A DNA stretch of 60,629 nt from an uncultured Lachnospiraceae bacterium (GTDB lineage: Bacteria > Bacillota > Clostridia > Lachnospirales > Lachnospiraceae): assembly GCA_910588865.1 (NCBI GenBank), contig CAJUSJ010000016.1:1-60629 (forward strand), written 5' to 3'. The position numbers were made by a program, and so were the translations under genes. Positions 1 to 6,811 of this stretch are shown here, piece after piece (position 1 is the first letter of the stretch; every line of letters starts with the position of its first letter). A model generated the notes under the pieces. The model ran no database searches and was not told the DNA's origin. It saw only the letters and a program-made list of their open reading frames with translations.

Positions 1-51
1 AGTATCGCCTTGCCAAGGCGAGGGTCGCGGGTTCGAATCCCGTCTCGCGCT
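1..51 (+). tRNA. tRNA-Gly (GCC), 5' end cut by the window edge
   Basis: The visible part holds the anticodon arm (stem TCGCC / GGCGA around loop TTGCCAA, anticodon GCC), the variable loop, the T arm (GCGGG, loop TTCGAAT, CCCGT), the 3' acceptor strand CTCGCGC and discriminator T at 51. The D arm and 5' acceptor strand lie outside the window. CCA is not encoded. Confidence 0.93.
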
Positions 52-69
52 TTACGTTATTTATGAGGA

Positions 70-93
70 GATCCGGCTGTCGCCGGGTCTTTT
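70..93 (+). terminator. Rho-independent terminator after the tRNA
   Basis: Eight-base stem GATCCGGC / GCCGGGTC with a TGTC loop and one G-T pair, followed by TTTT. It lies 18 bases after the tRNA 3' end and probably ends the tRNA transcript. Confidence 0.7.
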
Positions 94-105
94 GTCATAG
101 AGAGA

Positions 106-132
106 AGTCCTTGATATACAAGGGCTTTTTTT
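106..132 (+). terminator. Second rho-independent terminator after the tRNA
   Basis: Stem AGTCCTTG / CAAGGGCT around ATATA, running into eight T residues. It is a tandem back-up to the hairpin at 70-93. Confidence 0.75.
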
Positions 133-133
133 A

Positions 134-215
134 TGTACACGGAGCGGAGAAGGATATGGCCGCTAAAGCGGCCCCGACACGGCGAGTAGGGGGGAAGGGC
201 CTTCCCTACTCGATT
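134..215 (+). repeat. Interspersed two-hairpin repeat, copy A
   Basis: Starts TGTACACGG, then a first palindrome GGCCGCTAAAGCGGCC (about 157-172), a G/C-rich linker, and a second hairpin CGAGTAGGG / CCCTACTCG (183-213). The reverse complement of 6668-6756 shares the start, the GGCCG...CGGCC hairpin, the linker and the CTGCTCG-type end; 15495-15584 and 52551-52606 carry recognisable parts. It looks like a REP/MITE-like non-coding repeat. It overlaps the 3' end of the MerR gene at 206-1039 and supplies its last Glu codon and stop. Confidence 0.7.
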
Positions 216-1039
216 ATGTCCAGAGGAATATACACGATCCTGTATATGGTTCCCCGGTCTTCCTCCTGTGTTTTTAACAGAGTTTTAGCATAGATATCCC
301 CTTTCACGGAAAAACAATGTTTCTGGATCAGGGCAAAAGGCTCTCTCAAGATGCTGTCAATCACCTCCTGGAGCTCGCGGCTTCCCGTGGACAGCTCACT
401 GTGATATATCAAATATTTTCGCCGGGGTATCCGGATCAGGCAGTCGGTCAGAGGAATCTGAAATCTCTGGGCATCAGCTTCTGATACCAGAAAACCGTGG
501 GAAAGCCGGTCATAAGGAGAACCCGGATGCTGCTGATAGACGCGGGTGGCGATGGAAGTAATAGACAGATGTTCGATCCAGGAGGCAAGGATGTGCTCGT
601 TGATATCAATCAGTTCAAAGTCTGTCCCTGAAGAGTGTGGAAGATAATAAGAGGATTCCTGCTCTTCTATGGACCAGGAGCCGGAAAATTTTCCCTCTTT
701 GATCTGGGAGACCTGGGAGAGCAAGTGCTTGGCACTGTCCAGGTAGCGATGTTTTAGAGTCTGTTCCTGTTCCATCTGCAGGACCCGGTTTCCGAGGATA
801 CGATAGTAATCGGACACATCCGCGCCCTTGAGCAGAGTGGAGATCTCTCTCAGGGAAAATCCCCAGTTCTGAAATTCTTTGCTGCTGAGAATATTGGGCA
901 CCTGGGTATAGGGATAATATCGGTATCCCCCATCTCCCTGGCGTTTGCTCTGGATAATGCCGTATTTTTCATAATGCTTTAACAAGTCGTGGGTAACTCC
1001 CAGCTTTGAAGCGAATTTCCCGATCTGGTAAAATTTCAT
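206..1039 (-). CDS. MerR-family transcriptional regulator
   Basis: A 277-residue protein. Residues 1-70 form a MerR-type winged helix-turn-helix (start MKFYQIGKFASKLGV, then HYEKYGI and a GGYRYYPY wing), followed by a helical stretch with LQMEQEQTLKHRYLDSA that fits the usual dimerisation coil. The C-terminal 150 residues resemble a ligand-binding domain, but I cannot name the ligand. It is divergent from the flavin reductase gene at 1206 with a 166-bp shared region, which suggests it controls that gene. Its final codon and stop lie inside repeat copy A, so the natural C-terminus may have been altered by the repeat. MerR assignment is firm; target and effector are inferred or unknown. Confidence 0.85.
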   Translation of the reverse strand: MKFYQIGKFASKLGVTHDLLKHYEKYGIIQSKRQGDGGYRYYPYTQVPNILSSKEFQNWGFSLREISTLLKGADVSDYYRILGNRVLQMEQEQTLKHRYLDSAKHLLSQVSQIKEGKFSGSWSIEEQESSYYLPHSSGTDFELIDINEHILASWIEHLSITSIATRVYQQHPGSPYDRLSHGFLVSEADAQRFQIPLTDCLIRIPRRKYLIYHSELSTGSRELQEVIDSILREPFALIQKHCFSVKGDIYAKTLLKTQEEDRGTIYRIVYIPLDIIE

Positions 1040-1139
1040 TGATTTTCCCCCAATAAAAAAGTCGGATTTCAGCCGTTATCCTCAGTCTAACGGATAGAAG
1101 AAATTGTGTCAAGCGGCTGTAATTGTTAAAAAATTATCC

Positions 1140-1180
1140 TTGACTTGTGTGTACCACCCGATGTTACCCTTAAGGTACAT
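1140..1180 (+). promoter_or_regulatory. Candidate promoter/MerR operator before the flavin reductase
   Basis: TTGACT at 1140-1145 is a good -35. Inverted half-sites GTACC (1151-1155) and GGTAC (1174-1178), and the nearer TACC / GGTA around CTTAA, lie in the next 35 bases. No convincing -10 is seen; a 19-bp spacer would place TACCCT (1165-1170) there. MerR proteins act on long-spacer promoters, so this is the likely target region, but the exact operator is uncertain. Confidence 0.4.
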
Positions 1181-1205
1181 CACATAAAACGGAGGAGAGG
1201 ATGTT

Positions 1206-3224
1206 ATGAGAAAAAGAAAATACTTTTTGGGCGCGGCGCTTTTGGCGGTTTCCGTGGCAGTGGGCTGCGGCGGGGACAGCAGCACATCGGGGACAGCGCA
1301 AACCACAGAGGATCAATCCCAGTCCCAGACAGAAGCTTCAGAGGCAGAGACAAAAGAGGAAGAGACGACGGACGAGGTTTTGACGGAACAGGCTTCTGGC
1401 GGCTATACGGCGGGAACTTACACTGCCGCGGCCAAGGGCAATAACGGCGATGTGACGGTTGAGGTCACATTTTCTGATTCGGCTATAGAGTCTGTAACCG
1501 TGATTGAGCATGGGGAAACTCCAGGCATTTCCGACGGAGCGCTGGAGAAGATTCCGGCACAGATCACGGAACAGCAGTCATTAAATATTGACGCGGTCAC
1601 CGGGGCTACCAACACCAGCAAGGCGATCCTGGCAGCGGTTGAGGACTGTGTAAATCAGGCAGGAGGGGATGCCCAGGCTCTTCTGACCAAGGAGGCAGTG
1701 AAAAAAGAGGGAGTTGACGAGGAACTGGCTACAGAGATCGTTGTAGTGGGGGGAGGAGCCTCCGGTACGGCGGCAGCTCTTCAGGCGGCACAGAGCGGTG
1801 CCAAAGTGGTTATGGTGGAAATGACGGCAGCTCCGGCGGGGCAGGGAACCATGGCAGGAGGATTGTTTGCCACAGGCTCTACCCAGCAGATAGAAGCCGG
1901 GGAGCCGGTTGACGATGGGTGGGTGTATAATCAGTTTATCGACACAGGCAATTATCAGGTTAACGGAGCGCTGCTGTCCAGGGTGATCCAGATGTCGGGA
2001 AGCACAGTGGACTGGCTCATCGAAAACGGATGCCAGCTGACTCTGACTCATCTCGGGTCCGGGTCCTACTATGAGCACACAACCCATCCGTTTGACACCC
2101 TTCACGGATACACAGAGGGAGGTACCGCTGGGATCACGGCTCTTCACAGTTCCGTTGAAGAGAGCGGCGGCACGGTGCTGTACAATACAAAAGCCACGGA
2201 GCTGATCATGGAAGACGGCAAGGCGGCAGGTATCCGGTGTGAGAAGGAGGACGGAGGCATCCTGACCATTCACGCGGATGCGGTGATCCTGGCTACAGGA
2301 GGATTCGGCGGTAATGAGGCCCAGGTGGCAGAGACTTTCGGTGATGGCTTTGGTGTCAGCCGTGTGGCCACTAACATTGGAACAGGAATCGACATGGCCA
2401 TGTCCGCGGGAGCCGACGCTTCTTACGACAAGGCGATTACCATGCACTACGGACTTTCCAGAGGCGGTACAAGCTGGACGACAGCTCTGAACTCAGCGCT
2501 ACTTAACCCCTACCTCCATGTGGATGTGGACGGGAACCGTTTTATGAACGAGGAGGCCTTTATCTTTGAACCCATCAAGTCCTCCAATGTAATAAAATCC
2601 CTTCCACAGAAAAAAGCTTATGAACTTTTTGACAGCACCATGATCGACATTGTAAAAGATCAGGGCTATGCTGGAATCACAGATCTGTTCGCCGGGGAAC
2701 TGGCAGAGGATCCCACAATATTTATCGAGGTGGGAAATCCTGTGGATACAGGGAAACGGTACGAGGACAGTCATACTCCTGCTGACTTGATGCCGGAGAT
2801 TGAAAAAGCTATTGAGGCAGGGAAGATTATAACAGCGGAGAGTCCGGAGGAGATGGAAGAAAAGCTGGGTATGACCCATCTGGTGGAAACCATTGAGCGG
2901 TACAATGAATTGTGTGACCAGGGTAAGGATACGGATCACTTTAAGTCTGAGAAGTATCTGGATAAGCTTGAGGGTACCTTGTATGCCGTGGAGATCACCC
3001 CATCTGTATTCCTGGGCACCTTGGGAGGCGTGGAGATCAACCAGTACTGTGAGGTGATCAAGGAAGATGGCAAAGCTATCCCCGGGCTGTACGCCGCGGG
3101 CTCTGATACCAGCGGCGTGTATGGAAATACTTATGTGTACTTTGAAGGGGGAACTCTGGGATATGCTTACAACTCCGGACGTCTGGCTGGGGAGAGCGCG
3201 GCGGACTATGTGGTGTCCAGATAG
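1206..3224 (+). CDS. Exported FMN- and FAD-binding flavin reductase (fumarate-reductase-like lipoprotein)
   Basis: A 672-residue protein with a lipoprotein signal peptide (lipobox VAVGC near residue 21) and a Ser/Thr/Glu-rich linker. An FMN-binding domain at about 63-150 carries DAVTGAT (129-135), the acceptor motif for covalent FMN attachment by ApbE-type transferases. A FAD-binding reductase domain follows, with VVVGGGASG at 179-187, ATGGFGGN near 365 and a GLYAAGSDTSG C-terminal FAD segment. This is the architecture of the extracytoplasmic flavin reductases that gut anaerobes use for respiration on organic acceptors. The segment that normally reads close to GxNRLGGNA in fumarate reductases is VYGNTYVYFEGGTLGYAY here, so the usual substrate-binding Arg is not apparent and fumarate is unlikely. 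The acceptor is unknown. RBS GGAGGAGAGG lies at 1191-1200. No apbE is in the window. Confidence 0.85.
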   Translation: MRKRKYFLGAALLAVSVAVGCGGDSSTSGTAQTTEDQSQSQTEASEAETKEEETTDEVLTEQASGGYTAGTYTAAAKGNNGDVTVEVTFSDSAIESVTVIEHGETPGISDGALEKIPAQITEQQSLNIDAVTGATNTSKAILAAVEDCVNQAGGDAQALLTKEAVKKEGVDEELATEIVVVGGGASGTAAALQAAQSGAKVVMVEMTAAPAGQGTMAGGLFATGSTQQIEAGEPVDDGWVYNQFIDTGNYQVNGALLSRVIQMSGSTVDWLIENGCQLTLTHLGSGSYYEHTTHPFDTLHGYTEGGTAGITALHSSVEESGGTVLYNTKATELIMEDGKAAGIRCEKEDGGILTIHADAVILATGGFGGNEAQVAETFGDGFGVSRVATNIGTGIDMAMSAGADASYDKAITMHYGLSRGGTSWTTALNSALLNPYLHVDVDGNRFMNEEAFIFEPIKSSNVIKSLPQKKAYELFDSTMIDIVKDQGYAGITDLFAGELAEDPTIFIEVGNPVDTGKRYEDSHTPADLMPEIEKAIEAGKIITAESPEEMEEKLGMTHLVETIERYNELCDQGKDTDHFKSEKYLDKLEGTLYAVEITPSVFLGTLGGVEINQYCEVIKEDGKAIPGLYAAGSDTSGVYGNTYVYFEGGTLGYAYNSGRLAGESAADYVVSR

Positions 3225-3251
3225 GTCTGTGGGGAGATCCCGGCACAATCA

Positions 3252-3878
3252 TTAACCGCCCAATGTGATATCCTGCGCGGAGTACCATGAAATGGCGTTC
3301 TGAACATGCTGTGGGGTGAAGTCAGGCCAGTATTCGTCGACTACATATATGTCCGCGTACACAGACTGGATGGGAAGGAATCCGGAGAGCCTTCTCCGTC
3401 CGCCCCAGCGGATGATCAGGTCAACTCGGGACACGTCGGCAGACTTAAGGTCAGGGCCAAATGTCCCCTTGCCATATCCCAGATCCCACTCAAAGCTGTA
3501 GTTGACGAGAAAATTCACCTTTATTCCCCCTGCCCCGAAGGTCTGGCGGGAAGTGTAAGGGAGAAGTTCTTGGGGAAACATGAGGGATTTTGTGTTGCCC
3601 AGGACCAGCAGGTCGGCATCTTCTCTCGACAGAGCTTCAACGGCCTTTACACACGCTTGGGAGAATGCCAGGCGCTGGGCCGAAGGCCGTTTTGTGTTGT
3701 CCACCGTGAAGCCGTAGAAGGTCAGCTCCTTCACCCCAAGGTCCCGGCAGGTATAAAACAGTTCCATGCCCGGGGATATGCCATGGCTGTAGCCGTCTTC
3801 TTTCGCAAGCCCTTTCTCCAGGGCCCATCTGCGGTTGCCGTCAGGGATGATACCCATATGTCTGGGGATTCTGGTCAT
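3252..3878 (-). CDS. Divergent undecaprenyl-diphosphate-synthase-like protein
   Basis: A 208-residue cis-prenyltransferase homologue. The N-terminal signature HMGIIPDGNRRWA keeps the Asp-Gly-Asn-Arg-Arg diphosphate-binding loop, and the C-terminal segment GGRRRLSGFLPIQSVYAD...YWPDF matches the end of the UppS fold. It is about 40 residues shorter than typical UppS, the central NYGGRxEI motif is replaced by NYSFEWDLGYG, and the usual acidic residue after the Tyr in YSE is Asp. It is therefore probably not the housekeeping UppS; a specialised or poorly active paralogue is likelier. It converges on the flavin reductase gene (27-bp gap) and no lipid-pathway partner is adjacent. Confidence 0.75.
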   Translation of the reverse strand: MTRIPRHMGIIPDGNRRWALEKGLAKEDGYSHGISPGMELFYTCRDLGVKELTFYGFTVDNTKRPSAQRLAFSQACVKAVEALSREDADLLVLGNTKSLMFPQELLPYTSRQTFGAGGIKVNFLVNYSFEWDLGYGKGTFGPDLKSADVSRVDLIIRWGGRRRLSGFLPIQSVYADIYVVDEYWPDFTPQHVQNAISWYSAQDITLGG

Positions 3879-4010
3879 AATGAGGTGTATTCCTTTCGCG
3901 ATTTATATGGAGAGTATTGCCGATGTTTCGCGTATTATTCGGAAATTCCAGGAAAAAAATAGTATAGAAATTATAAAAAGATTCTGGTGAGAATTCGTTA
4001 AATTACCACA

Positions 4011-4039
4011 TTGACAAATTAAAGCGAAAGAGGTATCAT
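4011..4039 (+). promoter_or_regulatory. Sigma-A promoter of the T-box transcript
   Basis: TTGACA at 4011-4016, a 17-bp spacer, then TATCAT at 4034-4039. The spacing is ideal and it precedes the leader that starts near 4046. Confidence 0.8.
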
Positions 4040-4045
4040 AGGTTC

Positions 4046-4330
4046 AATCATAGAAAGAGAATGTGTTGATAAGGAAGAGTACTGATCATAAGGTTTTCAG
4101 AGAGTTCTGGTGTGGTGCGACAGGGCAGCCGTATTTTCAGGAAAATCCCCTTTGAGCAGTCAGGCTGAAGGGCCTAGGAGCGCCTGTGTAAGTCGGAACG
4201 TGTGACATACGTTATCGTGTCAGCTGTTGACGGACAGCGCGAAGCGGTCGGAGGAATCCGGCAATCAGAGTGGTACCGCAGAGGATGGATGAAGCCTTTG
4301 TCTCTTATAGTTGGGGACAGAGGCTTTTTT
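4046..4330 (+). promoter_or_regulatory. T-box leader, specifier read as ATC (isoleucine)
   Basis: Stem I shows the AGTA element (4078-4081), the helix CTGA (4082-4085) / TCAG (4137-4140) and the distal motifs CAGAGAG and GGTGCGAC. The 3' specifier strand is GAA-A-ATC-C (4141-4148), closed below by AAGG (4071-4074) / CCTT (4149-4152). Reading the triplet one base after GAA gives ATC, an Ile codon. The T-box sequence AGAGTGGTACCGC lies at 4267-4279; its TGGT bulge fits a tRNA ending in ACCA, as expected for tRNA-Ile. The T-box class is secure; the amino acid is inferred by manual folding. Confidence 0.88.
4293..4330 (+). terminator. T-box-controlled terminator
   Basis: Twelve-pair stem AGCCTTTGTCTC / GGGACAGAGGCT with two G-T pairs, followed by six T residues. 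This is the terminator that competes with the antiterminator formed around the T-box sequence when uncharged tRNA binds. Confidence 0.85.
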
Positions 4331-4444
4331 ACATATATGGACTTCCAGGAGAAATCTTTCAGTAAAGCTGACCAATGTCCAATGCGCCAGGGGGGGAGGA
4401 AATCTCTCTATGAAAAATATCTGATATATTTAAGGAGGAAGAAA

Positions 4445-5377
4445 ATGAAAGTACTGGAAAAAATCAGCAATCTGGTAGGAAAGTACATGGCAGTGATCGT
4501 GCTGGCGGTGGCGGCCCTGGCGCTGTTTGTTCCCTCAGCGGTGAGTTTTATCAAGACCAGCTATGTGAACACCCTGCTGGGCATTGTCATGTTCGGCATG
4601 GGGCTCACCCTGAAAGCGTCGGATTTTAAGGTGGTATTCAGCCGTCCAAAGGATATTATCATCGGCTGTCTGGCCCAGTTTACCATCATGCCCCTGCTGG
4701 CCTTTGCGCTGACTAAGCTTTTGGGCCTTCCGGCGGACTTAACCATCGGCGTGATTCTGGTGGGAACCTGCCCCGGGGGCACATCGTCAAATGTTATGAC
4801 CTATCTGGCCAAGGGAGATGTTCCCCTGTCAGTGGGCATGACCGGAATCTCTACCATCCTGGCACCCTTTCTCACACCAATGCTGACCTACCTATTTGCC
4901 GGGCAGAGCGTGGATGTCAATATGATGAGCATGTTTATGTCCATTGTCAAAGTGGTGATCGTGCCCATAGGAGCAGGCTGTCTGCTCAATAAGTTCTTCT
5001 CAAGCTTAACACAAAAGCTGGTGAATGTGCTGCCCTTAGTGTCCGTCAGTGCCATCGTGGCCATTGTGGCTGCCGTGGTCTCCGCCAATTCAGCCAGGAT
5101 CATGACCTGCGGGCTTCTGATCGTGGTGGTGGTGATTCTGCACAATCTGTGTGGTTATGGGCTGGGTTTTGCCATTGGAAAGGTTTTGAAGCTGGACATG
5201 GCCAAGTGCAAAGCAGTGGCCATTGAAGTGGGGATGCAGAATTCCGGACTGGCAACCTCCCTGGCAGGCACCCATTTCGCGGCATATCCCCTTGCCACAA
5301 TCCCCGGAGCCGTGTTCAGCGTATGGCACAATATCTCAGGGGCTGTGTTTGCCAATTTTATGGCTGATAAGAAATGA
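4445..5377 (+). CDS. BASS-family sodium-dependent transporter, T-box regulated
   Basis: A 310-residue integral membrane protein of the bile acid:sodium symporter superfamily, with about nine or ten hydrophobic segments. Two re-entrant/crossover motifs typical of the family are present: GTCPGGTSSN near residue 105 and EVGMQNSGLA near 260, which form the Na+ and substrate sites. The ATG at 4445 is chosen because AAGGAGG lies at 4432-4438; the frame stays open further upstream but that part is the T-box leader. Family members carry bile acids, pantoate or 2-oxo acids. Control by an isoleucine-type T-box points to a branched-chain amino acid or its 2-oxo acid rather than a bile acid. That substrate is an inference. 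Confidence 0.85.
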   Translation: MKVLEKISNLVGKYMAVIVLAVAALALFVPSAVSFIKTSYVNTLLGIVMFGMGLTLKASDFKVVFSRPKDIIIGCLAQFTIMPLLAFALTKLLGLPADLTIGVILVGTCPGGTSSNVMTYLAKGDVPLSVGMTGISTILAPFLTPMLTYLFAGQSVDVNMMSMFMSIVKVVIVPIGAGCLLNKFFSSLTQKLVNVLPLVSVSAIVAIVAAVVSANSARIMTCGLLIVVVVILHNLCGYGLGFAIGKVLKLDMAKCKAVAIEVGMQNSGLATSLAGTHFAAYPLATIPGAVFSVWHNISGAVFANFMADKK

Positions 5378-5403
5378 TCCCGCCAGGTAAGAGGAGACCA
5401 CTG

Positions 5404-5441
5404 CCTAGGTTTCTTCCCTGTCAGAGAGGAAGAAACTCAGG
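5404..5441. terminator. Possible hairpin between convergent genes
   Basis: CCTAGGTTTCTTCC and GGAAGAAACTCAGG pair except for two internal bases and overlap the stop of the phosphatase gene. There is no clear T run, so termination is only possible. Confidence 0.3.
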
Positions 5442-6218
5442 CTTTCTCTGGTGATAGACAGTGTAGTGGGAAAATCCGCAGGCTTTCAGCAGGTCTCTCA
5501 CATAGTCAAAATCGTAACCCAGGCGAGAGGGGACATGGGCGTCAGAACCCACGGTGATCAGTTCTCCTCCAAGCTCCCTGTAGCGGCGCAGAATCTCCTC
5601 ACAGGGATTGGGGTGGCCCAGTCCGTAGTGGAGTCCTCCCGTGTTGCACTCCAGAGCCTTTCCCCTGTGGACCAGGATCCTCAAAATGGGATCAATGATA
5701 TCAAAATATTCTTTCGGGTCATAGTAACGGTTTTTCGCTGGACCATAGCGGACCACGTAATCCAGATGCCCCAGACTGTCAAAGCAGTTCAGTTTTTCCA
5801 CCCGCTTTAAGGTGACCTCAAAAAAGCGGCGGTAGGCTTCCTTATCGCTCTTACCCTGAAAAAACGCGGGGAAATAGGGGTCCTGCCCGTCAATAAAATG
5901 GCAGGAGCCGATGATAAAGTCAAAGGGGTATGAGACGGCGGTCTCGTGAAGCTTCTGGGCGATATGGTTCTGCAGCCCCAGTTCTATGCCGATCTCGATC
6001 CGGATCTGATCCCGGTACTGTTCCCTTAAGGCCTCCATGGCAGGAAAATATTTGGGAAGATCCAGGGTAAAGTCGCAGTCAGACACCACATCCATGTCAT
6101 GGTGGTCCGTAACACAGATCCGTGGCATGTTCAGGGCCGCGGCTTTGAGGATCTGATCCTCCGGCGGTGTGTCGCTGTCGCCGGAAAAACTGGTGTGGAG
6201 ATGAAAATCACAAAGCAT
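5421..6218 (-). CDS. PHP-domain histidinol-phosphatase (HisJ/HisK type)
   Basis: A 265-residue PHP-superfamily phosphoesterase. Metal ligands are visible in order: HLH at 6-8, TDHHD near 38, the Glu of GIELG, GSCH, SLGHLDYV and the C-terminal GSDAH. Length and motif order fit the monofunctional histidinol-phosphatase family, which dephosphorylates L-histidinol phosphate in histidine synthesis. No other his genes are nearby, so related PHP phosphatases of other specificity remain possible. RBS AGGAGG lies just upstream of the ATG. The start overlaps the end of the interrupted frame at 6208-6609. Confidence 0.8.
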   Translation of the reverse strand: MLCDFHLHTSFSGDSDTPPEDQILKAAALNMPRICVTDHHDMDVVSDCDFTLDLPKYFPAMEALREQYRDQIRIEIGIELGLQNHIAQKLHETAVSYPFDFIIGSCHFIDGQDPYFPAFFQGKSDKEAYRRFFEVTLKRVEKLNCFDSLGHLDYVVRYGPAKNRYYDPKEYFDIIDPILRILVHRGKALECNTGGLHYGLGHPNPCEEILRRYRELGGELITVGSDAHVPSRLGYDFDYVRDLLKACGFSHYTVYHQRKPEFLPL

Positions 6219-6609
6219 GGGGAACCTCCTTTTTGATATAACATGAAGGAATCGTTTTCTTTGCCATAGTCACAATTTCCTTCCCTGTAAATGAAATCGT
6301 CCTTTCGTGGGATAAATATATAAGCCATGTTTCAGATTGATCAAAAAGAAATGTTTCTGAATACTATTGGAAAACATATCCATCTTCATCTTGTTCATAT
6401 AATAATTGAATGATATTTTCACTGTCAAAACACTGTGTTGTGTCCATCTGGAACATGGTCACCTATTCAATATTGCATGAAATATCATAAGCCGCTGCGG
6501 GAATGAAATTTTTTACACGGACAAGCGGATACCAATATAAACTGTTATTTTGTATGTTATTGGTTCTAAGAAAATGTATAAGCTTCTTTTCGATTCTCAA
6601 GTTCTTCAT
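6208..6609 (-). pseudogene. Interrupted reading frame with two in-frame TAG codons
   Basis: From ATG at 6609 one frame runs about 133 codons to TGA at 6208-6210, broken by TAG at 6463-6465 and TAG at 6364-6366. The three pieces look protein-like (start MKNLRIEKKLIHFLRTNN, middle FDSENIIQLLYEQDEDGY, end SETWLIYLSHERTISF), so this looks like a decayed gene and not random sequence. I do not recognise the family. Base composition is A/T-rich compared with neighbours, which fits decay or transfer. A -10 element sits only 8 bases before the ATG, so the transcript may now serve only the phosphatase gene downstream. Confidence 0.55.
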
Positions 6610-6616
6610 ATGGGTT

Positions 6617-6645
6617 ATTATACCACAATTCTGAGAGGGTGGAAA
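6617..6645 (-). promoter_or_regulatory. Promoter reading toward the PHP phosphatase
   Basis: On the minus strand TTTCCA (6645-6640), a 17-bp spacer and a perfect TATAAT (6622-6617). The predicted start near 6610 gives a roughly 390-base leader to the phosphatase, spanning the interrupted frame. Confidence 0.55.
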
Positions 6646-6667
6646 TAGTCTTAGAAGGAAATGTCTA

Positions 6668-6756
6668 AATCGAGCAGGGGGGAGGCTCTTTCCCTAGTCG
6701 CCGTGCCGGGGCGGGGCCGCGCGAACGGCCACATTTCCTTTCCGCCCCGTGTACAT
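6668..6756 (-). repeat. Interspersed two-hairpin repeat, copy B
   Basis: Reverse complement begins TGTACACGGGGCGGAAAGG, continues with a GGCCG...CGGCC hairpin and a GGCACGGCGACTAGGG segment, and ends CTGCTCGATT. It matches copy A (134-215) along its length with changes mostly in loops and linkers. It lies between the glycosylation operon and the interrupted frame. Confidence 0.7.
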
Positions 6757-6762
6757 AAATAA

Positions 6763-6791
6763 GGCCGGGAACCTGTTTTAGATTCCCGGCC
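6763..6791 (-). terminator. Terminator of the glycosylation operon
   Basis: Stem GGCCGGGAA / TTCCCGGCC, followed on the minus strand by TTATTTAT. It lies 20 bp past the membrane protein stop. A nearly identical hairpin is at 10559-10588. Confidence 0.75.
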
Positions 6792-6811
6792 GCCATAAAG
6801 ACCATTAAGCT

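Noticed and set aside
63..293. Open frame after the tRNA on the plus strand
   Set aside because: It runs through two terminators, repeat copy A and the antisense of the MerR gene, and has no usable ribosome site.
1581..2447. Long minus-strand frame inside the flavin reductase gene
   Set aside because: It is the antisense shadow of a clear FAD-domain coding sequence, with no family motif or ribosome site. The same holds for the other long antisense frames, such as those at 29848-30966 and 46621-47610.
4410..4424. Four-codon frame Met-Lys-Asn-Ile before the transporter
   Set aside because: A purine-rich site precedes it and it ends in an Ile codon, but so short a frame after a T-box terminator can arise by chance.
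4202..4444. Upstream extension of the BASS transporter frame
   Set aside because: This part is the T-box leader and terminator; the ribosome site and family N-terminus point to ATG 4445.
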